From Candidatus Zixiibacteriota bacterium (GTDB lineage: Bacteria > Zixibacteria > MSB-5A5 > GN15 > JAAZOE01), in assembly GCA_012797915.1 (NCBI GenBank), contig JAAZOE010000097.1:1-15340 (forward strand): a stretch of DNA of 15,340 nucleotides, in the 5' to 3' direction. The notes below the pieces were generated by a model. It was not told where the DNA came from. It searched no databases and saw only the letters and a program-made list of their open reading frames with translations. The number at the start of each line of letters is the position of its first letter. The stretch's first letter is position 1. Positions 8,490-13,500 of this stretch are shown here, piece after piece. The position numbers were made by a program, and so were the translations under genes.

Positions 8490-8518
8490 ATGTTACTATC
8501 AATACGAACCGCAGTCAA
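8490..8518 (-). promoter_or_regulatory. Probable sigma70-type promoter of the nuo operon
   Basis: Read on the minus strand, TTGACT (8518-8513) and TAACAT (8495-8490) are separated by exactly 17 bases. The first matches the -35 consensus at 5 of 6 positions and the second the -10 at 4 of 6. The predicted start at about 8483 leaves a roughly 20-base leader before the nuoA ATG. The site is in the 124-base gap between the PHP gene and nuoA, the only sizeable gap upstream of the operon. No operator is recognised. The function is inferred from sequence match and position only. Confidence 0.6.
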
Positions 8519-8579
8519 TAACAATTTGCCCCTTTCCAATCGGGGATTCGCCGGCTTGCTTGCGGTCAATCGCATGACC

Positions 8580-8600
8580 CCGGCGGTTAATTTCCGCCGG
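8580..8600. repeat. Inverted repeat over the PHP gene stop codon
   Basis: CCGGCGG (8580-8586) and CCGCCGG (8594-8600) form a perfect 7-base-pair stem around a 7-base AT-only loop. The loop contains the TAA stop of the PHP gene. On the minus strand no run of T follows, so it is not a textbook intrinsic terminator. It could protect the 3' end of the message or slow read-through into nuo. That role is inferred. Confidence 0.4.
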
Positions 8601-9639
8601 TCACACGAATATGGTTGGAGAAGATCCACCCCTTGCGCCCCCGGTAGACCTCCACGCGGTAGACTCCGGCGGACGAAAGAGGAAATGTCCGCTCTTTTCC
8701 GGTTTCCTCGGCAAGCAGTCTCCCATTGCCGATCAAGCGAATCCGGCCCGGAATCGGAAGGGAAACGACCGCGCGGGTTCCGCCGTCGAGTGGAACCTCT
8801 CCCCCGATCATGGCTTTGGCGCCGTGCGATTCGATTTCGAACCGGAATTCGGCGGCATCCCCCCAGCGATAATTGGAGACGAATATCCGGCAGTCCCGAA
8901 TGGCCGTGTAAATCTGGTTTTTGGCGAGGGCGAAATCGCGCGAAAAAGGTTCCGGCAGAATCAAGTGGGTGCGAAGCGTTTTAAACTGGACCTTGTAGGG
9001 GAAAATGGTCAGGCGAAGCAGTCCCGCCCGGTACCGGAAGCCATGGGCATCGACCCCGGCCACGCCGGCCACCCGGCGGGTCCGGCTGAGGTCATCCCAG
9101 GTGCGTAAAATCCGGTCGGTCGGAGAGATGAGGAATTTTCGCGGGGAAAGAACCATCCGGATTTGGTTGTAGGCTTTCAGGTTTTCCATCCATTCCGACA
9201 TCTGATTCCAGATTTCCAGGCCGTCGAATCCCGTTACGTTCCAGTCGGTCCAGGGATAAGAACGGAACCGGGCCTCCCGTCCTCTGATTTCGTCCGGGTG
9301 AGCCAAGATTCCCAGCGCTCCGCGGGCATGAGCCGCGGCGACGTATTCGGCGGCGGTCATCGACTCCGGATAGACCTCGTCGCCGTCGAAAATCAGGTAA
9401 TGGTTGCAGTCGTCACGGTCATTGTGCTCGTATCCGATCAGCGCCAGCAGGCCGCCGTAGAACCGCTCCTTCCCTTCATGAAGGGATTTCAGGGTCATAT
9501 GATCGGAAAAAAGCAGGAAATCCAGCCCCAGTTCGCCTCCGACCGCCGCCACTTCCTCGTGCGATTTGGTGCCGTCGGAGTCGGTCGTGTGGACATGGAT
9601 GACCCCGGTCAGGATGGTCTGGCCGTCCCGTTCGATCAT
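8587..9639 (-). CDS. PHP-domain metal-dependent phosphoesterase family protein
   Basis: This 350-residue protein belongs to the PHP (polymerase and histidinol phosphatase) superfamily of metal-dependent hydrolases. Visible metal-binding motifs in order are HVHTTDSDG (H15, H17, D22), SDH (D46, H47), the acidic residue E70 in GYEH, AHP (H113) and GVDAHG (D196, H198), so the active site looks complete. The C-terminal part from about residue 270 is beta-rich and may be a separate accessory domain. No signal peptide is seen. The ATG at 9639 overlaps the methyltransferase stop by 4 bases (ATGA), and this start puts the first His motif at residue 15, as in relatives. The substrate cannot be read from sequence. 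PHP enzymes include histidinol phosphatases, nucleotidases and cyclic phosphodiesterases. Confidence 0.85.
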   Translation of the reverse strand: MIERDGQTILTGVIHVHTTDSDGTKSHEEVAAVGGELGLDFLLFSDHMTLKSLHEGKERFYGGLLALIGYEHNDRDDCNHYLIFDGDEVYPESMTAAEYVAAAHARGALGILAHPDEIRGREARFRSYPWTDWNVTGFDGLEIWNQMSEWMENLKAYNQIRMVLSPRKFLISPTDRILRTWDDLSRTRRVAGVAGVDAHGFRYRAGLLRLTIFPYKVQFKTLRTHLILPEPFSRDFALAKNQIYTAIRDCRIFVSNYRWGDAAEFRFEIESHGAKAMIGGEVPLDGGTRAVVSLPIPGRIRLIGNGRLLAEETGKERTFPLSSAGVYRVEVYRGRKGWIFSNHIRVTGGN

Positions 9640-10310
9640 CGACCCGCCCCATTGTCTCCGGTCGTAACCACCGCCGCCCAGTAGTATTTCCGGTAGATGA
9701 TTGTTTCGATTTTCCCCCAGGGAGCCAGAACCGTATCGAGTTCCTCGCGGCTGAAATAGTTTTTCAGGATAGTGTACTGCTCGCCGTTTTCCAGCCGTCG
9801 CTTTTTGTAGGTGTTGATTCGCGCGACGTCCCAAAGGACTTCCGTCGTCGCCTCGGTGACCGGGTTGTTGTCGCAGAGGAATATCGGCGATCCGGGCACG
9901 ACCAGGCGACAGGTGATCCCGGCCAGGTGCGGAATATCCTGGCGACGGACATGGGACAGGACGAAGGTGGCCAGGAGGCCATCACCGCCGCAGGAGCCGA
10001 AAGGAAGGTGGAACATGTCGCCCCGGACAAACCGCACGGGGCACAGGTATTTTTTGTGCGACGCGATTTCCAGCGTGGCCGGGTTGATATCGACTCCCAG
10101 GATGCTTTGGGCGGCGCCGGATACCACCTGGGTCCAGAACCCGGTGCCGCAGGCCAGATCGAGAACCCGGCGGCCGGCCAGGGTCCTTAGAGAAAGGGCA
10201 TACAAGGCGGCCAGTTCGGACTGACGGGCCGGGTCATCCCGAAGGTATATCCGGTCGTACTCGGCCGCCCGTTTCTGGTAGTACTCGATGGTCTGATCGT
10301 CGTTTGTCAC
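9636..10310 (-). CDS. Class I SAM-dependent methyltransferase
   Basis: This 224-residue protein has the class I (Rossmann) methyltransferase layout: motif I VLDLACGTGFWTQ (49-61), an acidic residue ending strand 2 (D74 in GVDINP), GDMFHLPF with D98, and a C-terminal beta region ending in KYYWAAVV. The N-terminal motif YYQKRAAEYD (10-19) is common in small-molecule and lipid/quinone-type methyltransferases of this fold, but the substrate is unknown. The frame is open upstream to 10649, but that part is a shadow of the permease gene. I chose the GTG at 10310, which overlaps the permease stop as GTGA, with GGAGAA 8-13 bases upstream. It also overlaps the next gene by 4 bases, so it is the middle gene of a coupled three-gene operon. 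Confidence 0.85.
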   Translation of the reverse strand: MTNDDQTIEYYQKRAAEYDRIYLRDDPARQSELAALYALSLRTLAGRRVLDLACGTGFWTQVVSGAAQSILGVDINPATLEIASHKKYLCPVRFVRGDMFHLPFGSCGGDGLLATFVLSHVRRQDIPHLAGITCRLVVPGSPIFLCDNNPVTEATTEVLWDVARINTYKKRRLENGEQYTILKNYFSREELDTVLAPWGKIETIIYRKYYWAAVVTTGDNGAGR

Positions 10311-11659
10311 GATAATTTCTTCTCCGGCACCTTGCGAAAGATAAACAGCCCGACCGCCATCATGGCCGCCAGGGAAAGGATGGCCAGACGGTACGGCAAT
10401 TTTATGGCTGATACGGCGTCCAGCCCCAGGAGATCGACCGCGATTTTCCCGGCCGTCCGTTCCGGCGAAAACAGATAGACGACCGCCCCCCAAAGAAGCG
10501 GCCCACCGACCGCCGCCGCCCGGCCCGAAAGGGAAAACAGTCCAAAGAATTCCCCGAGTTTTTCCGGCGGAGACAACTGCATCAGAAGCGGCCGTCCGAC
10601 CGCCCAGACTCCTCCGAGCAACACGCCGACAATCGGTCCCAACATCCAAAAAAGAACCGGCAGGCTGTTGAACGCGAACAGGATCAGGATGATGATCCAG
10701 CCCAGGACGATGCCGAACAGGACCCGTTTCGGCGGGTACCTGTCGGCCAGCCGACCCAATGGATAGGATCCCAGCATGGCACAGACGGTGGAGATGATGA
10801 AAAATACCGTCCTGTCATCCGTCCCCATCGCCATTACCCGCTCGGTATAGACGGCCATGAAAATGATCACGGTCGCGATGGCATCCTCGAAGAACCAGTC
10901 GGCGACCAGAAACCTCAGCAGACCGGGATATTTCTCGGTCGCCTTGATCGATCGCCAGATATCGGCGTAGGCGGCCTTCATCCCGGCGGCATGGGAAGGC
11001 GTCGATCCGTTTGCCCTGACCGGGGCCGCGACCGTTCTCTCGCGGACATAGAAGAAGATCGGGATGGAAAAGAGGGCGAAATACCCGGCGGTCGGGAGAA
11101 AGGCCGCCGCCTTGCCTCCCGCGGTGAAAAAGGGGATTTCCAGCCCAAACAGGTTGCCGGTGACGAACGGAAGCACCAGAACCATCCCGACCACCGACCC
11201 GGTGTATCCCAGGGCCACCCCGAACCCGGAGACCTTGCCGACGTTTTCCGGTTGGGCCACCGAAGCCAGCAGGGCGTTGTAGAAGACGATGCCGCCTTCA
11301 TAGAAGAAATTCGACAGGGCGAACAGAACCAATATCAGGCCGATCATCGACGGAGGCAACAGGGCGAATCCGGCCACCGACAGCACTGCCCCGAGCGTGA
11401 ATATCAAGAGGTAGTGAAGCTTTCGTTTCCCTCCGGAGGGATTATCGGAAAGGTACCCCAGGGCGGGCATGAGGATCGCGGCCAGAAGCATCGACCCGGC
11501 GAAGGCCAGCGAATAATGGATGTCGGCGTACCCGAGGTCGATGACCAGCCACCCGGCGAAATAGAGCGACAGGATATTCATGGAGTAGATCGTGTTGGCG
11601 AAATCGTAGAGCGCCCACGCGATGACATCCCGCCGCCAAATGACCCGCTTGCCGTCCAT
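10307..11659 (-). CDS. MFS permease of the UMF1 / Atg22-like family
   Basis: The 450-residue protein has about twelve hydrophobic segments. Its N-terminal signature AWALYDFANTIYS (14-26) is characteristic of the UMF1 branch of the major facilitator superfamily, related to yeast vacuolar amino-acid effluxer Atg22. A second MFS-type loop, ALGYLSDN, follows helix 2, and YPLGRLADRYPPKR marks the second half. It is an inner-membrane transporter, but the substrate and direction are unknown. The frame extends upstream to 12055, but that extension runs antisense through the first peptide cassette and is not protein-like. The ATG at 11659 (MDGKRVIWRRDV) puts the signature where relatives have it. No good Shine-Dalgarno precedes it and a possible -10 box lies only 9 bases upstream, so the message may be leaderless. 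Confidence 0.85.
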   Translation of the reverse strand: MDGKRVIWRRDVIAWALYDFANTIYSMNILSLYFAGWLVIDLGYADIHYSLAFAGSMLLAAILMPALGYLSDNPSGGKRKLHYLLIFTLGAVLSVAGFALLPPSMIGLILVLFALSNFFYEGGIVFYNALLASVAQPENVGKVSGFGVALGYTGSVVGMVLVLPFVTGNLFGLEIPFFTAGGKAAAFLPTAGYFALFSIPIFFYVRERTVAAPVRANGSTPSHAAGMKAAYADIWRSIKATEKYPGLLRFLVADWFFEDAIATVIIFMAVYTERVMAMGTDDRTVFFIISTVCAMLGSYPLGRLADRYPPKRVLFGIVLGWIIILILFAFNSLPVLFWMLGPIVGVLLGGVWAVGRPLLMQLSPPEKLGEFFGLFSLSGRAAAVGGPLLWGAVVYLFSPERTAGKIAVDLLGLDAVSAIKLPYRLAILSLAAMMAVGLFIFRKVPEKKLS

Positions 11660-11667
11660 CGGGTTCC

Positions 11668-11696
11668 AAGATACGACATTGGGGGCGTTTCCACAA
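11668..11696 (-). promoter_or_regulatory. Weak candidate promoter for the permease operon
   Basis: On the minus strand, TTGTGG (11696-11691) and TATCTT (11673-11668) are 17 bases apart. The -10 hexamer is identical to the one used by the two peptide cassettes on the other strand, but the -35 matches consensus at only 3 positions. The predicted start falls almost at the permease ATG, implying a leaderless or nearly leaderless mRNA. The match could be chance. Confidence 0.3.
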
Positions 11697-11769
11697 GCGG
11701 CCCGGTTTGAGGCGACGTTGGAGCCGTCGGCAATCGCTCCCGGGCGACCGGCCGCACCCCGATAATTTA

Positions 11770-11798
11770 TTGACAGATTTTGGATTGCCGCATATCTT
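11770..11798 (+). promoter_or_regulatory. Promoter of peptide cassette 1
   Basis: TTGACA (11770-11775), a perfect -35 hexamer, is followed after exactly 17 bases by TATCTT (11793-11798). The predicted start at about 11805 coincides with the base of a stem-loop. Copy 2 has the same hexamers (one change) with the same spacing and the same TATCTTATGG run, so the site is conserved through the duplication. Confidence 0.75.
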
Positions 11799-11805
11799 AT
11801 GGGTA

Positions 11806-11834
11806 TGCGGGGGGCTTCAGGGGGCAACTCCGCA
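11806..11834 (+). promoter_or_regulatory. 5' leader stem-loop of cassette 1
   Basis: TGCGG (11806-11810) pairs with CCGCA (11830-11834) across a 19-base purine-rich loop. It sits at the predicted RNA 5' end and 18 bases upstream of the Shine-Dalgarno. Copy 2 keeps the stem with an extra G-C pair. A 5'-terminal stem commonly stabilises mRNA, but here that role is an inference. Confidence 0.5.
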
Positions 11835-11863
11835 AGAATTCTCTCAACCTCAAGGAGGTCATC

Positions 11864-11971
11864 GTGGTTTATCTGATTGACCCCATGGATCCGATTCTGG
11901 GCGGATGCACCGCAAAGGTTTCGTGCCATCCGAAATTCTACCCGCTGTATGGGATCCCTCCCAAAGTCTGA
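11864..11971 (+). CDS. 35-residue two-cysteine peptide, copy 1, unknown family
   Basis: A short gene with the strong ribosome-binding site AAGGAGGT (11852-11859) 4 bases before a GTG start. The product is 35 residues. Compared with copy 2, identical positions follow the pattern YLIxPxDPxLGxC, a second Cys six residues after the first (C15 and C21), F25 and the terminal PKV. The variable stretch lies around and after the cysteines (residues 16-32). There is no hydrophobic signal peptide or membrane segment. The frame is open upstream to an ATG at 11780, but that start would lie before the predicted transcription start. Both copies have the same length, start codon, stop codon (TGA) and no indels, which supports translation. 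I do not recognise the family. It could be a modified-peptide precursor, a secreted disulfide peptide or a small regulatory protein, and no maturation enzyme is identified beside it. Confidence 0.7.
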   Translation: MVYLIDPMDPILGGCTAKVSCHPKFYPLYGIPPKV

Positions 11972-11984
11972 TCCATGACCTTGC

Positions 11985-12025
11985 CCGGGCGGCGCGGCCG
12001 AAGGATTTTTCTGCCGCCCGCCCGG
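11985..12025 (+). terminator. 3' hairpin of cassette 1
   Basis: The left arm (11985-11998) begins CCGGGCGG and pairs with GCCGCCCGCCCGG (12013-12025), giving 13 pairs with one bulged C and a 14-base loop that contains TTTTT. It starts 14 bases after the peptide stop codon. The bases after the stem are AT-rich (cgatattgtatat) but lack a clean T run, so it may act as a terminator or as a 3'-end protecting structure. Confidence 0.55.
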
Positions 12026-12071
12026 CGATATTGTATATCCCTCGACAGGACGCATCCGGCATCAATATGTA

Positions 12072-12100
12072 TTGACCGCCTAACCCCTCAAAGGTATCTT
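12072..12100 (+). promoter_or_regulatory. Promoter of peptide cassette 2
   Basis: TTGACC (12072-12077) and TATCTT (12095-12100) are 17 bases apart, matching the cassette 1 promoter except for one base in the -35. The spacer sequences of the two copies are largely unrelated, so conservation is focused on the hexamers and the following ATGG. The predicted start is about 12107. Confidence 0.7.
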
Positions 12101-12106
12101 ATGGCC

Positions 12107-12139
12107 GTGCGGGGGGGCCGAACCAGGGCATCTCCGCAC
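12107..12139 (+). promoter_or_regulatory. 5' leader stem-loop of cassette 2
   Basis: GTGCGG (12107-12112) pairs with CCGCAC (12134-12139) over a 21-base loop. The stem begins at the predicted transcription start, as in copy 1. The first G-C pair is new relative to copy 1 (A and A there), and the loop sequences differ although both are G-rich. Confidence 0.5.
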
Positions 12140-12168
12140 AAATCATTTCAACCCCAAGGAGGTTCGTC

Positions 12169-12276
12169 GTGATCTATCTGATCAAACCGTTGGATCCGAC
12201 TCTGGGCACGTGCTTCACCAATAATCCGTGCATCCACAGGTTCCATCTGCAGTGGGAGAGTACCCCCAAAGTCTGA
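12169..12276 (+). CDS. 35-residue two-cysteine peptide, copy 2, unknown family
   Basis: The paralogue of the peptide at 11864. The site AAGGAGGT (12156-12163) is 5 bases before a GTG start. The 35-residue product shares 15 identical positions with copy 1: the initiator, YLI, P7, D9, P10, L12, G13, C15, C21, F25 and the terminal PKV. The N-terminal third (MIYLIKPLDPTLG) is conserved and could act as a leader or recognition segment. Residues 16-32 are almost entirely different, apart from C21 and F25. Two synonymous third-base changes in the conserved part (Ile5, Pro7) support selection on protein. It has no signal peptide or membrane helix, and charge is mixed. Function is unknown. It is not an extension of any neighbouring gene and lies alone on the plus strand. 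Confidence 0.7.
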   Translation: MIYLIKPLDPTLGTCFTNNPCIHRFHLQWESTPKV

Positions 12277-12289
12277 TCCATGACCTTGT

Positions 12290-12335
12290 CCGGGCGGCGC
12301 GGCGGCAGGCGAAGTCGTCATCACCCGCCGCCCGG
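12290..12335 (+). terminator. 3' hairpin of cassette 2
   Basis: CCGGGCGGCG (12290-12299) and CGCCGCCCGG (12326-12335) form a perfect 10-base-pair stem with a 26-base loop, 13 bases after the peptide stop codon. No T run follows. The left arm is identical to that of copy 1, but the loop and right arm differ while pairing is kept, so the structure rather than the sequence seems to be maintained. Confidence 0.5.
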
Positions 12336-12366
12336 CAAGGACTCGTATCCTTCTCGGAAATATATC

Positions 12367-12400
12367 CAGACCACCTGTCGAGATGGTGTTTATTTTATGG
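12367..12400 (+). other. Possible decayed third cassette promoter
   Basis: TATTTTATGG (12391-12400) differs by one base from the TATCTTATGG at the same place in both cassettes and lies where a third copy would begin. An upstream CAGACC (12367-12372) resembles the -35 of copy 2 only in GACC, with an 18-base spacer. No strong Shine-Dalgarno or 35-codon gene follows, so at most this is a relic. Confidence 0.2.
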
Positions 12401-12458
12401 CGATCGATTTGCAGGAATGTTTGAGGGGAATCGTCTCAGACAAGATCACCTAAACCCA

Positions 12459-12479
12459 CCCGGTGGGTGGGGTACCGGG
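12459..12479 (-). terminator. Weak hairpin downstream of the putative toxin gene
   Basis: CCCGGT (12459-12464) and ACCGGG (12474-12479) form a 6-base-pair stem with a 9-base loop, about 30 bases downstream of the toxin stop on the minus strand. Its minus-strand continuation is TGGGTTTAGG, a poor T run, so termination is only a suggestion. Confidence 0.3.
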
Positions 12480-12508
12480 TTTATGGATGCACGCTAACTT
12501 TTGATGAT

Positions 12509-12787
12509 TTAAATGTCTTCGGATACCCATAAATTGTAAACGGTGACCATCCTGTCGTCAAACTTATAGTAAACCTCGATCGGTGGCGCATCAGGCAACT
12601 TATTAGTGACGTAAAAATGGACGCATTGAACCTGTTTACCGTTATGGGCGCTGACTTTAAGAAACTCATAAATACCTTGGAGGATTTGGCGAAAGCGGGG
12701 AATTTGTTGTTCCAATGCCTTTATATCATCATTTGCGTCTTTAGTAAATTCGACACTACGGTAGACGAAATCATTATTGAAGACCAT
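12509..12787 (-). CDS. Putative RelE/ParE-like toxin partner of the Panacea protein
   Basis: A 92-residue soluble protein. Its layout resembles the RelE/ParE toxin fold: an N-terminal strand (VEFTKDANDDI, 13-23), two helices with LEQQIPRFRQILQGIYEFL (25-43), then a beta sheet with VQCVHFYVTNKL and IEVYYKFDDRMVTVYNLWV. Specific catalytic residues cannot be assigned from sequence alone. The ATG at 12787 lies inside the end of the Panacea gene (14-base overlap, different frame), with GGAGGA about 14 bases upstream. This overlap and the size pair are typical of toxin-antitoxin operons. Base composition is visibly more AT-rich than the metabolic genes around it. The toxin role is inferred from context, and an unrelated small protein remains possible. 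Confidence 0.55.
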   Translation of the reverse strand: MVFNNDFVYRSVEFTKDANDDIKALEQQIPRFRQILQGIYEFLKVSAHNGKQVQCVHFYVTNKLPDAPPIEVYYKFDDRMVTVYNLWVSEDI

Positions 12788-13343
12788 GGCGTTTACAAAT
12801 TTCCTCCGCCCTTCGGCGTCGTTGCTCAGTAATCACAATATCATTGGGATCGCGAATAAAAACAGTCTCGTACGGGATTTCTTCCCGCTCTCGGACCAAT
12901 TGCCACCCGATGAAAGTATGTGACAATTCGCTTACTGCTTCGGCATCCTTATCCTTGAGGGCTTCAATAACCTCATCTACCAAGGAAATCTCGAATCCAT
13001 CGAATAAGGAAAGATCTGGTTCCCTAAGAGGGATTAGTCGTTTCTGAATACGCGCAAAAACGGGACGTTCCTGCTCAATTACAGCACCCGCACCCTTCAA
13101 TTCTTCAACAGCCGGTATTAATCGTTTCGGAGCCGGTCCGAAAGGCAGCTTAAAATACGTTTCACCAGTAATCGATTTCCCGCGTCTGGCATAAGCAACA
13201 AAATCGGCAAAGAAAAGAATCTTGTTTAATTTGACAGCGCCAAAACGCGGATGGTCCTGGCATTTCTGGCAAATATAGATGATAATCTCTTTAAGGCGCG
13301 CCTGCTCATCACCTGCGGCGCCCGGAACAGGGACTGGCCTCAT
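12774..13343 (-). CDS. Panacea-domain (DUF4065, SocA-like) antitoxin
   Basis: This 189-residue protein carries the Panacea signature near residues 34-72: VKLNKILFFADFVAYARRGK followed by ITGETYFKLPFGPAP, the K-L-x-K-L-x-(F/Y)-x-A-D...G-x-x-(Y/F)-x-x-x-x-(Y/F)-G-P pattern of the family. Panacea proteins neutralise varied toxins by direct binding. SocA of Caulobacter acts as a proteolytic adaptor. The charged C-terminal part (residues 120-189) may be the toxin-specific region. The ATG at 13343 is preceded by a nearly perfect anti-16S match, AGGAGGTGAT (13358-13349 on the minus strand), spaced 5 bases. The first gene of a two-gene operon with its own promoter, it lies in an AT-richer island between Nnr and the peptide cassettes, suggesting acquisition by transfer. 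Confidence 0.8.
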   Translation of the reverse strand: MRPVPVPGAAGDEQARLKEIIIYICQKCQDHPRFGAVKLNKILFFADFVAYARRGKSITGETYFKLPFGPAPKRLIPAVEELKGAGAVIEQERPVFARIQKRLIPLREPDLSLFDGFEISLVDEVIEALKDKDAEAVSELSHTFIGWQLVREREEIPYETVFIRDPNDIVITEQRRRRAEEICKRHGLQ

Positions 13344-13370
13344 TCGTAATCACCTCCTCTGTATTTCAAG

Positions 13371-13398
13371 ATATTAACCCGTGCTTACCGGTTGTCAA
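13371..13398 (-). promoter_or_regulatory. Promoter of the Panacea/toxin operon
   Basis: On the minus strand TTGACA (13398-13393) and TAATAT (13376-13371) are separated by 16 bases, with a predicted leader of about 22 bases before the ATG. The -35 lies within the palindrome GTTGTCAAC (13391-13399, central T), a possible operator for autoregulation, as many toxin-antitoxin operons have. The operator role is inferred. Confidence 0.6.
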
Positions 13399-13419
13399 CA
13401 ACTAATATACACACCTTTC

Positions 13420-13447
13420 GCCAAAAACGTTTATGTTTTTGGCTTTT
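13420..13447 (+). terminator. AT-rich hairpin between Nnr and Panacea genes
   Basis: GCCAAAAAC (13420-13428) and GTTTTTGGC (13435-13443) form a perfect 9-base-pair stem with a 6-base loop, followed on the plus strand by TTTT. It looks like a plus-strand intrinsic terminator, yet no plus-strand gene is visible just upstream. In the minus direction it lies about 55 bases beyond the nnr stop, but without a trailing T run. It may mark the boundary of the AT-rich island. Confidence 0.4.
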
Positions 13448-13500
13448 CGTGACTTTCCGATATCACAAATTTCCCGATTTCAAGCCAAAACTAGCCATTC

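Larger units (their letters stand above)
11770..12025 (+). repeat. Tandem peptide cassette, copy 1
   Basis: This is a complete transcription unit repeated about 300 bases downstream as copy 2. Shared elements in the same order are promoter, 5' stem-loop, AAGGAGGT site, 35-codon GTG gene and GC-rich 3' hairpin. The last 39-base block (11960-11998) matches 12265-12303 at 38 of 39 positions, whereas the middle of the coding part is much more divergent. This indicates an old tandem duplication in which the frame, the ends and the regulatory parts were kept. Confidence 0.85.
12072..12335 (+). repeat. Tandem peptide cassette, copy 2
   Basis: Second copy of the cassette, offset by 302 to 305 bases from copy 1 with all elements in the same order. 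The promoter hexamers, the AAGGAGGT site and the 39-base end block (12265-12303) are nearly identical to copy 1, while most of the core codons differ. The distance from -35 to start codon is 97 bases against 94 in copy 1. Confidence 0.85.

Noticed and set aside
10991..11710. 239-residue plus-strand open frame opposite the permease gene
   Set aside because: It is rich in Gly, Arg, Asp and Gln from the complement of hydrophobic codons, a typical shadow of a membrane-protein gene.
11660..12055. N-terminal extension of the permease reading frame
   Set aside because: The frame stays open only because it runs antisense through peptide cassette 1. The sequence is Pro/Gly/Arg-rich and unlike UMF1 proteins, and the family signature fits a start at 11659.
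11770..12335. Type I toxin arrangement like the long direct repeats encoding 35-residue Ldr peptides
   Set aside because: The tandem layout and size are similar, but these peptides have no hydrophobic membrane helix, and I see no convincing antisense RNA promoter inside the units.
12281..12345. CRISPR-like or REP-type repeats around the cassettes
   Set aside because: Only two copies exist about 300 bases apart, each tied to a gene end, so they are parts of the duplicated cassettes and not a repeat array.
12228..12497. 89-residue plus-strand open frame starting inside peptide copy 2
   Set aside because: It begins out of frame within the peptide gene, has no ribosome-binding site, and runs through the 3' hairpin.
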